Shown here: positions 16,496 to 27,071 of the stretch, one piece after another
Position numbering within the stretch: position 1 is the first letter of the stretch
Layout: each line of letters opens with the position of its first letter
Source of the DNA: Rhodococcus phenolicus
GTDB taxonomy: Bacteria; Actinomycetota; Actinomycetes; Mycobacteriales; Mycobacteriaceae
Direction of reading: 5' to 3'
NCBI RefSeq assembly: GCF_001646785.1
Contig: NZ_LRRH01000089.1
Span: 1-34,517 of the forward strand
Length of the DNA stretch: 34,517 nucleotides
Made by a program: the position numbers and the translations under genes
The notes under the pieces: model-generated
The model's database searches: none
What the model was told of the DNA's origin: nothing
What the model saw: only the letters and a program-made list of their open reading frames with translations

Positions 16496-17107
16496 GTGAC
16501 GAGCGCAGTAGGGACTTCAGGAACTGCAATCACCCAGCGCGTGCACTCGCTGAACCGGCCCAACCTGGTCAGCGTCGGCACCATTGTGTGGTTGTCCAGT
16601 GAGCTCATGTTTTTCGCAGGGCTCTTCGCCATGTACTTCGTGGCGCGGGCTCAGGCCCACGGTGATTGGCCGCCGGCCCCCACAGAGTTGAACCTGTGGC
16701 TGGCGGTTCCGGTGACGCTGGTGCTGATCGCGTCTTCCTTCACGTGCCAGCTCGGTGTGTTCGCGGCCGAGCGCGGCGACGTGTTCGGTCTTCGCCGGTG
16801 GTACGTCGTCACCCTCGCCATGGGCACCTTCTTCGTGCTCGGCCAGGGCTACGAGTACATCCACCTGGTCGATCACGGCACCACCATCTCGGGCAGCGTG
16901 TACGGCTCGGTGTTCTACATGACCACCGGTTTCCACGGTCTGCACGTCATCGGCGGTCTGGTCGCCTTCGTGTTCCTCCTGATCCGCACGCGGGTCAGCA
17001 AGTTCACTCCGGCTCAGGCCACCGCAGCGATCGTCGTGTCCTACTACTGGCACTTCGTCGACATCGTGTGGATCGCACTGTTTGCCACGATTTATTTCAT
17101 CCGTTAG
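16496..17107 (+). CDS. ctaE: Cytochrome c oxidase subunit III
   Basis: Subunit III of the aa3-type oxidase, part of the actinobacterial bcc-aa3 supercomplex in the cytoplasmic membrane. The 203-residue protein has five hydrophobic helices (the seven-helix form of other bacteria is shortened here, as in other actinobacteria), with the conserved [20 protein letters not shown] and [14 protein letters not shown] segments. I chose the GTG at 16496 because of the -10 box 7 bases upstream and because the longer frame would add an unrelated arginine-rich leader. qcrC follows after 64 bases on the same strand. Confidence 0.96.
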   Translation: MTSAVGTSGTAITQRVHSLNRPNLVSVGTIVWLSSELMFFAGLFAMYFVARAQAHGDWPPAPTELNLWLAVPVTLVLIASSFTCQLGVFAAERGDVFGLRRWYVVTLAMGTFFVLGQGYEYIHLVDHGTTISGSVYGSVFYMTTGFHGLHVIGGLVAFVFLLIRTRVSKFTPAQATAAIVVSYYWHFVDIVWIALFATIYFIR

Positions 17108-17171
17108 CCAGCTGTACGCCCAGGCAGCCCCCTGACGTCCAGTCCGTCCCGACATACAAAAAGGGATACAG

Positions 17172-18044
17172 ATGAGTTCATCCCCACCTCTCACACCCGA
17201 GGGTGACATGCCCGGTCAGTCCGAGGCGGCATCCGCTGCCAGGTCTCGTCGTCAGCGCAAGTTCCGCCGCCGCCTCACCGGCGCGCTGGTGCTCGCGCTC
17301 GGCCTGCTCAGCGCCGGCTTCCTGGCCTCCGCGCTGACCCCTGCCCCGCAGGTGGCGACGGCGAACGAGGACCAGCTGGCCCTGATCCGCAAGGGTCAGC
17401 AGCTCTACGAGACCTCCTGCGTCACGTGCCACGGCGCCAACCTGCAGGGCGTCCAGGACCGCGGCCCGTCGCTGGTCGGCGTCGGTGAAGCCGCCGTCTA
17501 CTTCCAGGTGTCCTCCGGCCGCATGCCGGCAGCGCGCAACGAGGCCCAGGCCCTGCGCAAGGAACCGAAGTTCGACGCTGCGCAGACCGACGCGATCGGC
17601 GCGTACATCCAGGCCAACGGCGGCGGCCCCACCCTCATCCGCGACGAGAACGGTGAGATCGCCCAGTCCTCGCTGCGTGGCGACGACGTGGCCCGCGGTA
17701 GTGAGCTCTTCCGCCAGAACTGCGCTTCGTGCCACAACTTCACCGGTCGCGGCGGCGCGCTCTCGTCCGGCAAGTTCGCGCCGAATCTCGATCCGGCCAG
17801 CGAACAGCAGATCTACACCGCGATGCTCACCGGCCCGCAGAACATGCCGAAGTTCTCGGATCGTCAGCTGACCCTCGACGAGAAGCAGGACATCATCGCG
17901 TACGTCAAGGCGTCCAGCGAGACGGCTGACCCGGGCGGATACGGACTCGGTGGATTCGGCCCCGGTGCGGAGGGTCCGGCAATGTGGGTCGTCGGCATCG
18001 TCGCGGTCGTCGGCGCTGCACTGTGGATCGGAGCAAGGTCATGA
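17172..18044 (+). CDS. qcrC: Cytochrome bc1 complex diheme cytochrome c subunit
   Basis: A 290-residue membrane-bound diheme cytochrome c that passes electrons from the bc complex directly to the aa3 oxidase, replacing a soluble cytochrome c. It has an N-terminal helix ([21 protein letters not shown]), two heme-binding motifs outside the membrane (CVTCH, Cys83/Cys86/His87; and CASCH, Cys184/Cys187/His188), and a C-terminal anchor ([18 protein letters not shown]). The ATG follows AAAGGGA. The stop overlaps the qcrA ATG (ATGA), showing coupled translation. The order ctaE-qcrC-qcrA-qcrB is the standard actinobacterial operon. Confidence 0.97.
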   Translation: MSSSPPLTPEGDMPGQSEAASAARSRRQRKFRRRLTGALVLALGLLSAGFLASALTPAPQVATANEDQLALIRKGQQLYETSCVTCHGANLQGVQDRGPSLVGVGEAAVYFQVSSGRMPAARNEAQALRKEPKFDAAQTDAIGAYIQANGGGPTLIRDENGEIAQSSLRGDDVARGSELFRQNCASCHNFTGRGGALSSGKFAPNLDPASEQQIYTAMLTGPQNMPKFSDRQLTLDEKQDIIAYVKASSETADPGGYGLGGFGPGAEGPAMWVVGIVAVVGAALWIGARS

Positions 18045-19168
18045 GTGGCGACGAAACGCCCAACAAGCACTCGGTCGAGAACCTCGACCAGATGAGCCGC
18101 GACGACCTCGTCGCACTCGGAACGAACCTCGACGGCGTCGACGTCGCGTTCCGCAAGGAGCGGTGGCCCGTCGAAGGCACCCGCGCCGAGAAGCGTGCCG
18201 AGCGCAACGTCGCATTCTGGTTCGCCCTCGCGGGTGTGGCTGCCCTCGCGTTCATCGGCATCTACCTCTTCTGGCCGTGGGAGTACCAGAGCCCGGGCGA
18301 GGAGAACTACACCCTCTTCAACCTGTACACCCCGCTGCTCGGCCTGACCCTCGGTCTGGCGATCCTCGGTGTCGGTGTGGGCGCGGTGCAGTTCACCAAG
18401 AAGTTCATCCCCGAGGAGGTGTCGATCCAGGATCGGCACGACGGTGGATCGTCCGAGGTCGATCGCAAGACGATCGTGGCCGAGCTCGCCGATTCCCTGG
18501 AGACCTCGACGCTGCCCCGCCGCAAGCTGATCAAGCGCACGGCCATCTTCGGTGGCGGCGCTCTCGGCGTGGGTCTGATCATGCCGCTCGGCGGCCTGAT
18601 CAAGAACCCGTGGGCCGAGGGCGACAACTCCCCGCTGTGGGTGTCGGGCTGGACCCCGCGCTACCCGGGCGAGACGATCTACCTGCGTCGCGACACCGGA
18701 CGCCCCAGCGACATCGTGCTGGTGCGCCCCGAGGATCTCGACGCCGGCGGCATGGAGACGGTCTTCCCGTTCCGTGAATCCGATCGCGGCGACGAGCACG
18801 CGCTGCTCGACGGTCTGCGCGGTATCCGCAACGCCGTCATGCTGATCCGTCTGCGGACCGAGGATGCCGAACGCGCCATCAAGCGCAAGGGCCAGGAGAG
18901 CTTCAACTACGGCGACTACTTCGCCTACTCGAAGATCTGCACTCACCTCGGCTGCCCGACGTCGCTGTACGAGCAGCAGACCAATCGCATTCTGTGCCCG
19001 TGCCACCAGTCGCAGTTCGATGCCCTGGAGTACGGCAAGCCGCTGTTCGGACCTGCTGCTCGCGCTCTGCCGCAGCTGCCCATTACAGTGAACGAAGAGG
19101 GCTTCCTGGTCGCCAACGGTGACTTCATCGAGGCACTCGGCCCGGCATTTTGGGAGCGTCGCCCGTGA
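18041..19168 (+). CDS. qcrA: Cytochrome bc1 complex Rieske iron-sulfur subunit
   Basis: A 375-residue Rieske protein with three membrane helices (starting at [20 protein letters not shown] and [10 protein letters not shown]), unlike the single helix of most bacteria. The 2Fe-2S cluster ligands are in CTHLGCP and [10 protein letters not shown] twin-arginine-like PRRKLIKR directly precedes the third helix; in Streptomyces the third helix of this subunit is inserted by Tat, which fits. The ATG overlaps the qcrC stop and its own stop overlaps the qcrB GTG (GTGA). It accepts electrons from menaquinol at the Qo site of QcrB. Confidence 0.97.
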   Translation: MSGDETPNKHSVENLDQMSRDDLVALGTNLDGVDVAFRKERWPVEGTRAEKRAERNVAFWFALAGVAALAFIGIYLFWPWEYQSPGEENYTLFNLYTPLLGLTLGLAILGVGVGAVQFTKKFIPEEVSIQDRHDGGSSEVDRKTIVAELADSLETSTLPRRKLIKRTAIFGGGALGVGLIMPLGGLIKNPWAEGDNSPLWVSGWTPRYPGETIYLRRDTGRPSDIVLVRPEDLDAGGMETVFPFRESDRGDEHALLDGLRGIRNAVMLIRLRTEDAERAIKRKGQESFNYGDYFAYSKICTHLGCPTSLYEQQTNRILCPCHQSQFDALEYGKPLFGPAARALPQLPITVNEEGFLVANGDFIEALGPAFWERRP

Positions 19169-20823
19169 GTACTGCAACCCCGACACGCGCCGCACAGATC
19201 GGCGAGAATCTCGACTCTCGCTATCACCTGTCGGCCGGTATCCGTCGCCAGATCAACAAGGTCTTCCCCACCCACTGGTCCTTCCTGCTGGGTGAGATCG
19301 CGCTGTACAGCTTCATCATCCTGCTCATCTCGGGCGTGTTCCTGACGCTGTTCTTCGATCCGTCGCTGGCGCACGTCACCTACAACGGCGTCTACACGCC
19401 GCTGCGCGGCGTCACCATGTCGCGTGCCTACGAGACGGCCCTGAACATCTCCTTCGAGGTGCGCGGCGGCCTGTTCGTCCGGCAGATCCACCACTGGGCA
19501 GCACTGATGTTCGCAGCGTCGATCATCGTTCACATGCTGCGCATCTTCTTCACCGGTGCGTTCCGTCGCCCGCGTGAGGCGAACTGGGTGATCGGTTCGC
19601 TGCTGCTCATCCTGGCGATGTTCGAGGGCTTCTTCGGCTACTCGCTGCCCGACGACCTGCTGTCCGGCACCGGCCTGCGTGCCGCGTTCTCCGGCATCAC
19701 GCTGAGCATCCCCATCATCGGTACGTGGATGCACTGGGCGATCTTCGGCGGGGACTTCCCGGGCGACCTGATCATCCCGCGCTTCTACGTCCTGCACGTG
19801 CTGCTCATCCCGGCCATCATCCTGGCCCTGATCGCCGCGCACCTCGCGCTGGTCTGGTACCAGAAGCACACGCAGTTCCCCGGCCCCGCCCGCACCGAGC
19901 AGAACGTCGTCGGCGTTCGAATCCTGCCGGTCTTCGCGGTCAAGTCCGGTGCGTTCTTCGCGATGACGTTCGCGGTGCTGGCACTGATGAGCGGTCTGCT
20001 GCAGATCAACCCGATCTGGAACATCGGCCCGTACAACCCGTCGCAGGTCTCGGCAGGTTCACAGCCCGACTTCTACATGATGTGGACGGACGGCCTGGCT
20101 CGTACGTGGCCGGCCTGGGAGATCTACCTGTTCGGCCGCTACACGATCCCGGCGGTGTTCTGGGTCGCGGTCATCATGGGTCTGGTCTTCGTCGTGATGA
20201 CGATCTACCCCTGGATCGAGAAGAAGCTCACCAAGGACGACGCACACCACAACCTGCTGCAGCGTCCGCGCGATGTTCCGGTCCGCACCGGTATCGGCGC
20301 CATGGCGATCACGTTCTACATCGTGCTCACCCTCATGTGCGTCAACGACCTGATCGCGTACAAGTTCGACATCTCGATCAACGCGACGACCTGGATGGGC
20401 CGCATCGGCATGGTGATCCTGCCGCCGCTCGCCTACTACATCGCGTACCGGTTCTGCCTCGGCCTGCAGCGCAGCGACCGCCAGGTGCTCGAGCACGGCA
20501 TCGAGACGGGCATCGTCCGTCGCCTGCCGCACGGTGAGTACATCGAGATCCACCAGCCGCTCGGGCCGGTGGACGAGCACGGCCATCCGGTGCCGCTGGA
20601 GTACCAGGGTGCTGCTGTGCCGAAGCGGATGAACCGTCTCGGCAGTGCCGGCAAGCCCGGCGCCGGCAGCTTCCTCACCGCGGATCCGGCGGACGAGGCG
20701 GCAGCGCTCGAAGCGGCCCACCACGAGGCCGAAATCGAGCAGCGGACCGTCCTGCGGGACTACCAGAACCGCGTGCACGGCCTCGAGGCCGGCCGCGGCG
20801 ACGGTGACGGACAGGCGCACTGA
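19165..20823 (+). CDS. qcrB: Cytochrome bc1 complex cytochrome b subunit
   Basis: A 552-residue cytochrome b, the menaquinol-oxidising core of complex III. The heme-binding helices carry His pairs ([19 protein letters not shown] and [19 protein letters not shown]), with [16 protein letters not shown] between them. The Qo-side region reads [20 protein letters not shown], the actinobacterial form of the PEWY area. The hydrophilic C-terminal tail of about 110 residues is typical of actinobacterial QcrB. QcrB is the target of the drug telacebec in M. tuberculosis. The GTG overlaps the qcrA stop. A strong terminator follows after 21 bases, ending the operon. Confidence 0.97.
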   Translation: MSTATPTRAAQIGENLDSRYHLSAGIRRQINKVFPTHWSFLLGEIALYSFIILLISGVFLTLFFDPSLAHVTYNGVYTPLRGVTMSRAYETALNISFEVRGGLFVRQIHHWAALMFAASIIVHMLRIFFTGAFRRPREANWVIGSLLLILAMFEGFFGYSLPDDLLSGTGLRAAFSGITLSIPIIGTWMHWAIFGGDFPGDLIIPRFYVLHVLLIPAIILALIAAHLALVWYQKHTQFPGPARTEQNVVGVRILPVFAVKSGAFFAMTFAVLALMSGLLQINPIWNIGPYNPSQVSAGSQPDFYMMWTDGLARTWPAWEIYLFGRYTIPAVFWVAVIMGLVFVVMTIYPWIEKKLTKDDAHHNLLQRPRDVPVRTGIGAMAITFYIVLTLMCVNDLIAYKFDISINATTWMGRIGMVILPPLAYYIAYRFCLGLQRSDRQVLEHGIETGIVRRLPHGEYIEIHQPLGPVDEHGHPVPLEYQGAAVPKRMNRLGSAGKPGAGSFLTADPADEAAALEAAHHEAEIEQRTVLRDYQNRVHGLEAGRGDGDGQAH

Positions 20824-20844
20824 CGCAGTCCGCTCCGAAGTACA

Positions 20845-20887
20845 ACGGGTAGGGCCCCGAACCATCACGGTTCGGGGCCCTACCCGT
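20845..20887 (+). terminator. Strong hairpin terminator after qcrB
   Basis: Perfect 19-bp stem (20845-20863 with 20869-20887) with a 5-base loop, followed by ATTCCGTTCC. It closes the ctaE-qcrCAB operon and may also act on the convergent His-rich gene. Confidence 0.9.
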
Positions 20888-20946
20888 ATTCCGTTCCGTG
20901 CTTCCCTCCCCCGCCGCGGCCCGTCCGCCTCGGCTCCCGGTCGGGG

Positions 20947-21240
20947 TCAGTGGTCGTCGTAGTGATCTCCGTGGGCGGCGTGGCGGTGCCCGTCGTGCAA
21001 GTAGTCCACGTGGTCGCCGTGCGGGACCGCGACGTGCCCGCAGCCCGCACCGTGCGAGTGGTCGTGACCCTCATGTGGGACGTGCCCGCCGGCTTCGCAC
21101 TCGTCGAAGTGCCCGTCGTGTTCCCGATGCAGGTGACCGTCGTGCACGTAGTCGACGTGGTCGCCGTGCGGGACCGCCACGTGCCCACAGCCTTCCCCGT
21201 GGACGTGGCCGTGATCGGTGTGTTCCGGGTGGGTGGTCAT
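20947..21240 (-). CDS. Histidine-rich putative metal-binding protein with an internal duplication
   Basis: A 97-residue protein with 27 histidines, many in HxH, HxxH and DH patterns. A block of about 22 residues (GCGHVAVPHGDHVDY then HDGH) occurs twice, 49 codons apart, with cysteines before each (GEGC and GAGC); the duplication is also evident at DNA level. There is no signal peptide or membrane helix, so it is probably cytosolic. Binding of zinc, nickel, copper or cobalt is likely from composition; a store, chaperone or buffer is inferred. The ATG at 21240 follows AGGAGG. It sits where mycobacteria have other genes between qcrB and ctaF. Delivery of copper or iron to the oxidase would be attractive but is unsupported. 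Confidence 0.8.
   Translation of the reverse strand: MTTHPEHTDHGHVHGEGCGHVAVPHGDHVDYVHDGHLHREHDGHFDECEAGGHVPHEGHDHSHGAGCGHVAVPHGDHVDYLHDGHRHAAHGDHYDDH
21004..21192. repeat. Direct DNA repeat of about 42 bases inside the His-rich gene
   Basis: 21004-21045 and 21151-21192 are nearly identical and exactly 147 bases (49 codons) apart, so the duplication keeps the reading frame. The few differences are mostly silent or conservative. Confidence 0.85.
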
Positions 21241-21267
21241 CGCGGGATTCCCTCCTACGGGCTGCAC

Positions 21268-21279
21268 CGGACATGTCCG
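21268..21279. promoter_or_regulatory. Perfect 12-bp palindrome upstream of the His-rich gene
   Basis: CGGACATGTCCG lies 28-39 bases before the ATG at 21240, just downstream of a GACACT that could be a weak -10 box (21283-21288). The position fits an operator over the transcription start, perhaps for a metal-responsive repressor; the binding protein is unknown. Confidence 0.4.
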
Positions 21280-21288
21280 TCCAGTGTC

Positions 21289-21537
21289 GCACCGGCGGAC
21301 GCGAGCGCGAGGGTGTTCCCGCGAGACGACGCCGGGTCTACCCGAGCACGAGCTACCCGCGGCCACCCGTCCACCGGCGCACCCGAGCTGACGGGACAGG
21401 TCTGCGGTGCAATCTGAGGGTCGTTCCTCGGGGCCGGTACCCCGAACGGCGCAGACACACTTCCCTGGCCCGGATGCCGGGCCGGATGATCTCCCGGATC
21501 AGTTGTCCTTCCGGGTCGGCCGACAGACCCGGAACGG
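21289..21537. other. Intergenic region without a recognised gene
   Basis: Between the His-rich gene promoter and the ctaF terminator. Open frames cross it but lack ribosome sites, and I see no recognisable family in them. Mycobacteria carry genes here (mmpS3, Rv2197c) that are absent in this window. Confidence 0.45.
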
Positions 21538-21573
21538 CGACGGGCGCCGCACCCGAAGGTGCGGCGCCCGTCG
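21538..21573 (-). terminator. Hairpin terminator after ctaF
   Basis: Perfect 16-bp stem (21538-21553 with 21558-21573) with a CGAA tetraloop, 17 bases beyond the ctaF stop. Confidence 0.88.
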
Positions 21574-21590
21574 TGCGGAAGCGTTCTGTG

Positions 21591-22007
21591 TCAGTGCTTC
21601 TCGGGTCCGATGTGGTACTCGAACACCAGGCCGGCCGCCGAGGCGATGACCAGGACGACTGCCACGACGATCATCCACGGGTGGAAGAACGCCAGGGAGA
21701 TGGCGGCGAAGGCCGCAGCACCCGCGAGCAGGATCGGCCAGTAGCTACCGGCACTGAAGAAGCCGAGGTCGCCGGCACCGTCGCTGATCTCGGCGTCCTC
21801 GTAGTCCTCCGGGCGGGTGTCGAGACGACGCGCCACGAACCGGAAGTAGGTGCCAATGATCAGCGTCAGGCCTGCCGAGAGCACGATCGCGGTGAGACCG
21901 GCCCACTCGATACCCGTGCGGGACAACCCGGTGAACGTTCCGTACACGATGGCGACGAGCACGAAGAACACCGTCACGACCTCGAAGAGCTTGGCTTCGA
22001 TCTTCAT
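21591..22007 (-). CDS. ctaF: Cytochrome c oxidase subunit IV (actinobacterial type)
   Basis: A 138-residue membrane protein with four hydrophobic helices ([36 protein letters not shown], a short [20 protein letters not shown] and [19 protein letters not shown]) and an acidic loop [20 protein letters not shown], the family hallmark. It is a small structural subunit of the aa3 oxidase in the bcc-aa3 supercomplex. It follows ctaC by 33 bases on the same strand, so the two form an operon. The ATG is preceded by AAGGA. Confidence 0.95.
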   Translation of the reverse strand: MKIEAKLFEVVTVFFVLVAIVYGTFTGLSRTGIEWAGLTAIVLSAGLTLIIGTYFRFVARRLDTRPEDYEDAEISDGAGDLGFFSAGSYWPILLAGAAAFAAISLAFFHPWMIVVAVVLVIASAAGLVFEYHIGPEKH

Positions 22008-22040
22008 ATCAGCACTTGTCCTTGTCGATGAGGGGTTCGG

Positions 22041-23096
22041 TCACTCGCCGGCGACGCCGCTGGCCGAACGGTCGGTGCGGTCGGTCTTGAACGGGGTCGT
22101 GGTGGTCGCGACGGGCGACTCACCGATGGCTGCGAGCGCATCCGCGTTGCTCATGCCCTGACCACCTTCGTCGGCGGGCTTACGGAGCTCGATGTACTGC
22201 GCGAACTTCTCCGGCGAGACGGCGCGGACCTCGAAGTTCATCATCGCGTGATACGTACCGCACATCTCGGCGCAGCGGCCCACGAAGGCGCCCTCGCGCT
22301 CGATCTCGGAGATCTGGAAGACCGGATCGGAGTTGTTGTTCCGCGGGTTCGGGTTCACGTCGCGCTTGAACAGGAATTCCGGAACCCAGAAGGCGTGGAT
22401 GACGTCGGACGAGGCGAGCTCGAACTCGATACGCTTGCCGGTGGGCAGGACCAGAACCGGGATCTCGTTGCTGCTGCCGACCGTCTCGATCTTGTCGTAG
22501 TGCAGGTAGGAGAGGTCCTCGACCGGGGCACCGTGGATCGGCGGTACCGCCGCGTGCTCACCTTCCTCGGCGGGAGCGTGTTCGGGCTGAGCGACCGCTT
22601 CCTGGGCTTCGTAGTCGGTGCCGTCGTACTTGGCGGTGCCGTCACCGAGATCGATGGTGCGGTAGCCGAACTTCCAGTTCCACTGGTAGCCGGTGACGTC
22701 GACCACGACGTTCGGGTTGTCTTCCTTGTCCAGGACGTAGTTCTGGACCACGACCGTGAAGTAGAAGAGCACACACACGGCCACGAACGGAGCCGCCGTG
22801 TAGACCAGCTCGAGGGGCACGTTGTACGCGGTCTGCCGCGGGAACTCCGGGGAGTTCTTCTTCTTGCGGTGGAAGATGACCACCCAGAAGGTCAGACCCC
22901 ACACCAAAATGCCCATGACGAGGGCGGCGACAACCGACCACGTCCACAGTTCACGCATACGCTCGGCCTGGGGAGTCACGCCCTCCGGCCAGCCGAAACG
23001 AAGGACTTCTTCGCTGGAGCACCCGGTCAACATCATGGCTGCAATGCCAAGAGATGCTGCGAGCCCGAACCGCCGAAGGATCCGACCTTGCGCCAC
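22041..23096 (-). CDS. ctaC: Cytochrome c oxidase subunit II (lipoprotein)
   Basis: Carries the CuA centre that accepts electrons from QcrC. The 351-residue precursor has a lipoprotein signal (LTGC, Cys26), two membrane helices (WSVVAALVMGILVWGLTFWVV and LVYTAAPFVAVCVLFYFTVV), and an outer cupredoxin domain with the CuA ligands in DVIHAFWVPEF and GRCAEMCGTYHAMM. An acidic insert rich in Glu/Ala/His (about residues 165-200) is the charged loop seen in actinobacterial CtaC that helps dock cytochrome cc. I chose the GTG at 23096, seven bases after AGGAAGG; a GTG two codons upstream sits too close to that site. The tail is extended and Thr-rich. Confidence 0.95.
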   Translation of the reverse strand: MAQGRILRRFGLAASLGIAAMMLTGCSSEEVLRFGWPEGVTPQAERMRELWTWSVVAALVMGILVWGLTFWVVIFHRKKKNSPEFPRQTAYNVPLELVYTAAPFVAVCVLFYFTVVVQNYVLDKEDNPNVVVDVTGYQWNWKFGYRTIDLGDGTAKYDGTDYEAQEAVAQPEHAPAEEGEHAAVPPIHGAPVEDLSYLHYDKIETVGSSNEIPVLVLPTGKRIEFELASSDVIHAFWVPEFLFKRDVNPNPRNNNSDPVFQISEIEREGAFVGRCAEMCGTYHAMMNFEVRAVSPEKFAQYIELRKPADEGGQGMSNADALAAIGESPVATTTTPFKTDRTDRSASGVAGE

Positions 23097-23408
23097 GTTC
23101 ACGCCTTCCTGATCGCCGCAATTCCATCAGGGCAACCCCGGAGGGCAGGCCCAATTACTACGCAGCGTAGACCAAACCGACGCGCTATCCACCCTCGGGG
23201 CGCACAGAACGTGTCGTTCCTGAGACATTGCCTCGTCGCAGGACGGCATGTCGCCCGGTGACAGGCGACGTCACGGCGACTTTCCGGGTATGCCGCGCAC
23301 TGCTGCGGTAACCCCGCTACGGCATACTCCACATGACGAACGTCGGCGCTCGAGGCGAAGTTCCCGGGCTGCCCGACACTCCCTATCTGGAATCGAGGTA
23401 TCGGACGC
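23097..23408. promoter_or_regulatory. Divergent promoter region of ctaC and asnB
   Basis: About 310 bases without a gene. Candidate -10 boxes: CATACT at 23323-23328 on the plus strand, leaving an asnB leader of about 75 bases; and TACGCT (23164-23169, minus) for ctaC. Neither has a convincing -35, so the sites are weak predictions. Confidence 0.35.
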
Positions 23409-25334
23409 GTGTGCGGATTGCTCGGGCTACTGACCACTGACGGCACCAGCGACGACGCCGTTGCGCTGGTCGACTCCGCCATGCACTGCCTGCGCCATCG
23501 CGGACCGGACGAGCACGGCACCTGGCACGACGACGACCTGATCTTCGGATTCAACCGCCTGTCGATCATCGACATCGCGCACTCGCATCAGCCGTTGCGC
23601 TGGGGACCGCAGGACCAGCCCGACCGGTACGCCCTGACCTTCAACGGCGAGATCTACAACTACCTGGAGTTGCGGAAGGAACTCGCCGACGAGCACGGTG
23701 CCGTCTTCGCGACCGAAGGCGACAGCGAGACGATCGTCGCGGCGTTCCACCACTGGGGTGAGGATGCGGTGCGTCGCCTGCGCGGCATGTTCGCGTTCGC
23801 GATCTGGGACACCCACACCCGCGAACTCTTCCTCGCCCGCGACCCGTTCGGCATCAAGCCGCTGTTCCTGGCGACCGGTTCGGGCGGAACCGCGTTCGGC
23901 AGTGAGAAGAAGAGCCTGCTCGAGCTCGCCGATCCGATCGGTATCGGCACCGAACTCGATCCGCGGGCCATCGAGCACTACACCGTCCTGCAGTACGTTC
24001 CCGAACCGGAGACGCTGCACCGGCAGATCCGTCGCCTCGAGTCGGGTTGCTTCGCGCGGGTCCGCCCGGGCGGCGAACCGGAGATCACCCGCTACTTCGA
24101 GCCCCGCTTCCCGGTGCGGCCGTTCGCCGCCGGCCGTGAGCAGGATCGGTACCGCGAGATCGCCGAGGCCCTCGAGGATTCGGTCGCCAAGCACATGCGT
24201 GCCGACGTGACGGTCGGATCGTTCCTCTCCGGCGGCATCGACTCGACGGCGATCGCGGCGCTCGCCAAGCGGCACAATCCGGACCTGATCACGTTCACCG
24301 CCGGTTTCGAACGCGAGGGATACTCCGAGGTCGACGTGGCAGCCGAGTCGGCCGCCGCGATCGGAGCACGTCACATCGTGCGCGTGGTCTCCCCCGCCGA
24401 GTTCGCCGCCGCGATCCCGGAGATCGTCTGGTACCTCGACGACCCGGTCGCCGATCCGGCGCTGGTGCCGTTGTGGTTCGTCGCCAAGGAAGCCCGCAAG
24501 CACGTCAAGGTGGTGCTGTCCGGCGAGGGCGCCGACGAGTTGTTCGGCGGCTACACGATCTACCGCGAGCCGATCTCGCTCAGGCCGTTCGAGTTCCTGC
24601 CCGGCAGCTTGCGGCGCCTGGCGGGCACGCTGTCCGAGCGGATCCCGGAGGGCACCCGCGGCAAGTCCCTGCTGCATCGCGGATCGATGCCTCTCGAGGA
24701 GCGGTACTACGGCAATGCGCGCAGCTTCAACGACGCACAGCTGCGGTCGGTGCTGCGTGACTTCCGTCCCGAGTGGACCCATCAGGACGTCACGGCACCG
24801 ATCTACGCGCGGTCGGCCGGGTGGGATCCCGTCGCGCGCATGCAGCACCTGGACCTGTTCACGTGGCTGCGCGGCGACATCCTCGTCAAGGCCGACAAGA
24901 TGACGATGGCGAACTCGCTGGAGCTGCGCGTCCCGTTCCTCGATCCCGAGGTGTTCCGGGTGGCGTCGCAGATTCCGCTCGAGCAGAAGATCACGAACCA
25001 GACCAGCAAGTTTGCGCTGCGGCAGGCGCTCGAGGGCATCGTCCCGCCGCATGTGCTGCACCGCGCGAAGCTCGGTTTCCCGGTGCCGCTGCGGCACTGG
25101 CTCGCCGGCACGGAACTGTTCGACTGGGCGCACGAGCAGATCGCCGAGTCCGGCACCGACCACATCTTCGACAAGGCCGCGGTCGCACGGATGCTGAACG
25201 AGCACCGCGACGGTGTGTCCGATCACAGCCGTCGTCTGTGGACGGTCCTGTGCTTCATGGTGTGGCACGGCATCTTCGTCGAGAAGCGCATCGTGCCGCA
25301 GATCCAGGAGCCGGTGTACCCGGTCAGCCTGTAG
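23409..25334 (+). CDS. asnB: Glutamine-hydrolysing asparagine synthetase family protein, probably LtsA (peptidoglycan amidation)
   Basis: A 641-residue class II glutamine amidotransferase. The N-terminal nucleophile domain starts MCGLLG (Cys2), with LRHRGPDEHGTW, FNRLSIID and FNGEIYNY. The C-terminal synthetase domain (about 250-600) has the ATP PP-loop SFLSGGIDST, SGEGADELFGGY and KADKMTMANSLELRVPFLD. In Corynebacterium and Rhodococcus the gene at this locus is ltsA, which amidates the meso-diaminopimelate carboxyl in peptidoglycan and gives lysozyme resistance; mycobacterial AsnB has the same role. The GTG start is fixed by the catalytic cysteine. It is alone on the plus strand between the divergent ctaC promoter and a terminator. 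Asparagine synthesis itself cannot be ruled out from sequence. Confidence 0.94.
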   Translation: MCGLLGLLTTDGTSDDAVALVDSAMHCLRHRGPDEHGTWHDDDLIFGFNRLSIIDIAHSHQPLRWGPQDQPDRYALTFNGEIYNYLELRKELADEHGAVFATEGDSETIVAAFHHWGEDAVRRLRGMFAFAIWDTHTRELFLARDPFGIKPLFLATGSGGTAFGSEKKSLLELADPIGIGTELDPRAIEHYTVLQYVPEPETLHRQIRRLESGCFARVRPGGEPEITRYFEPRFPVRPFAAGREQDRYREIAEALEDSVAKHMRADVTVGSFLSGGIDSTAIAALAKRHNPDLITFTAGFEREGYSEVDVAAESAAAIGARHIVRVVSPAEFAAAIPEIVWYLDDPVADPALVPLWFVAKEARKHVKVVLSGEGADELFGGYTIYREPISLRPFEFLPGSLRRLAGTLSERIPEGTRGKSLLHRGSMPLEERYYGNARSFNDAQLRSVLRDFRPEWTHQDVTAPIYARSAGWDPVARMQHLDLFTWLRGDILVKADKMTMANSLELRVPFLDPEVFRVASQIPLEQKITNQTSKFALRQALEGIVPPHVLHRAKLGFPVPLRHWLAGTELFDWAHEQIAESGTDHIFDKAAVARMLNEHRDGVSDHSRRLWTVLCFMVWHGIFVEKRIVPQIQEPVYPVSL

Positions 25335-25347
25335 GGGCGCTGCGCGC

Positions 25348-25393
25348 CCGGTGTGTCTCTGTGGCGGTTGTAGGCGCCACAGAGACACACCGG
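25348..25393. terminator. Bidirectional terminator between asnB and adoK
   Basis: Perfect 19-bp stem (25348-25366 with 25375-25393) and an 8-base loop, between convergent stops at 25334 and 25410. A smaller hairpin (25335-25340 with 25344-25349) overlaps its left edge. Confidence 0.9.
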
Positions 25394-25409
25394 CGGCGCA
25401 GCCGCACCA

Positions 25410-26522
<1,113 letters not shown>

Positions 26523-26873
26523 TCAGTTGAACGAATCGCCGCAGGCGCAGGAGCCGGTGGCGTTCGGGTTGTCGATGGTGAAACCCTGCTTCTCGATGGT
26601 GTCGACGAAATCGATCGACGCACCTTCGACGTAGGGGGCGCTCATGCGGTCGACGGCGAGCGTGACGCCGGCGAAGTCCACCGTGAGATCACCGTCGAGC
26701 GACCGGTCGTCGAAGAACAGCTGGTACCGGAGTCCGGCGCAGCCGCCGGGCTGCACTGCGATCCGCAGCGCGAGGTCGTCGCGGCCCTCCTGATCGAGCA
26801 GTGCCTTCGCCTTCGCGGAGGCGGCCTCGGTCATGATGACGCCGTGAGTGGCGGTCTCGTCCTGCACAGTCAT
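26523..26873 (-). CDS. erpA: A-type iron-sulfur carrier (HesB/IscA/ErpA family)
   Basis: A 116-residue Fe-S scaffold/carrier that passes clusters to apoproteins. The three conserved cysteines are present: GGCAG (Cys45) and the C-terminal GSCACGDSF (Cys109, Cys111). The start is the ATG at 26873, preceded by AGGGAGC, which gives the length of M. tuberculosis Rv2204c; the longer frame adds an unrelated leader. It stands between adoK and a divergent DUF3043 gene. Possible clients in this window include the QcrA 2Fe-2S protein, but that is inference. Confidence 0.93.
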   Translation of the reverse strand: MTVQDETATHGVIMTEAASAKAKALLDQEGRDDLALRIAVQPGGCAGLRYQLFFDDRSLDGDLTVDFAGVTLAVDRMSAPYVEGASIDFVDTIEKQGFTIDNPNATGSCACGDSFN

Positions 26874-27059
26874 GGGCGCTCCCTGGTCGTTCGTGTCAAG
26901 CAGTCGTTGCGGCAGGTCGTGTCGATCGATCGGTCGAGACGACTCCGATGTGTCAACGGTACCGCGCGCGCATCTATTCCTCACCCACCGCGGGGTCGTG
27001 ATCGCGATCTCGCACCGACCGAGACCTGGGGTGATTTCCCCACGTGTCCGGATATCCCA

Positions 27060-27065
27060 TAGCCT
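27060..27065 (+). promoter_or_regulatory. -10 box of a leaderless promoter for the DUF3043 gene
   Basis: TAGCCT, 6 bases before the GTG at 27072. The gap bases GGAGGG also look like a ribosome site but lie too close to the start to act as one. Confidence 0.5.
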
Positions 27066-27071
27066 GGAGGG

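Noticed and set aside
23427-25388. Antisense frame of about 650 codons opposite asnB
   Set aside because: Same cause: third-position GC bias leaves antisense frames open. asnB is unmistakable.
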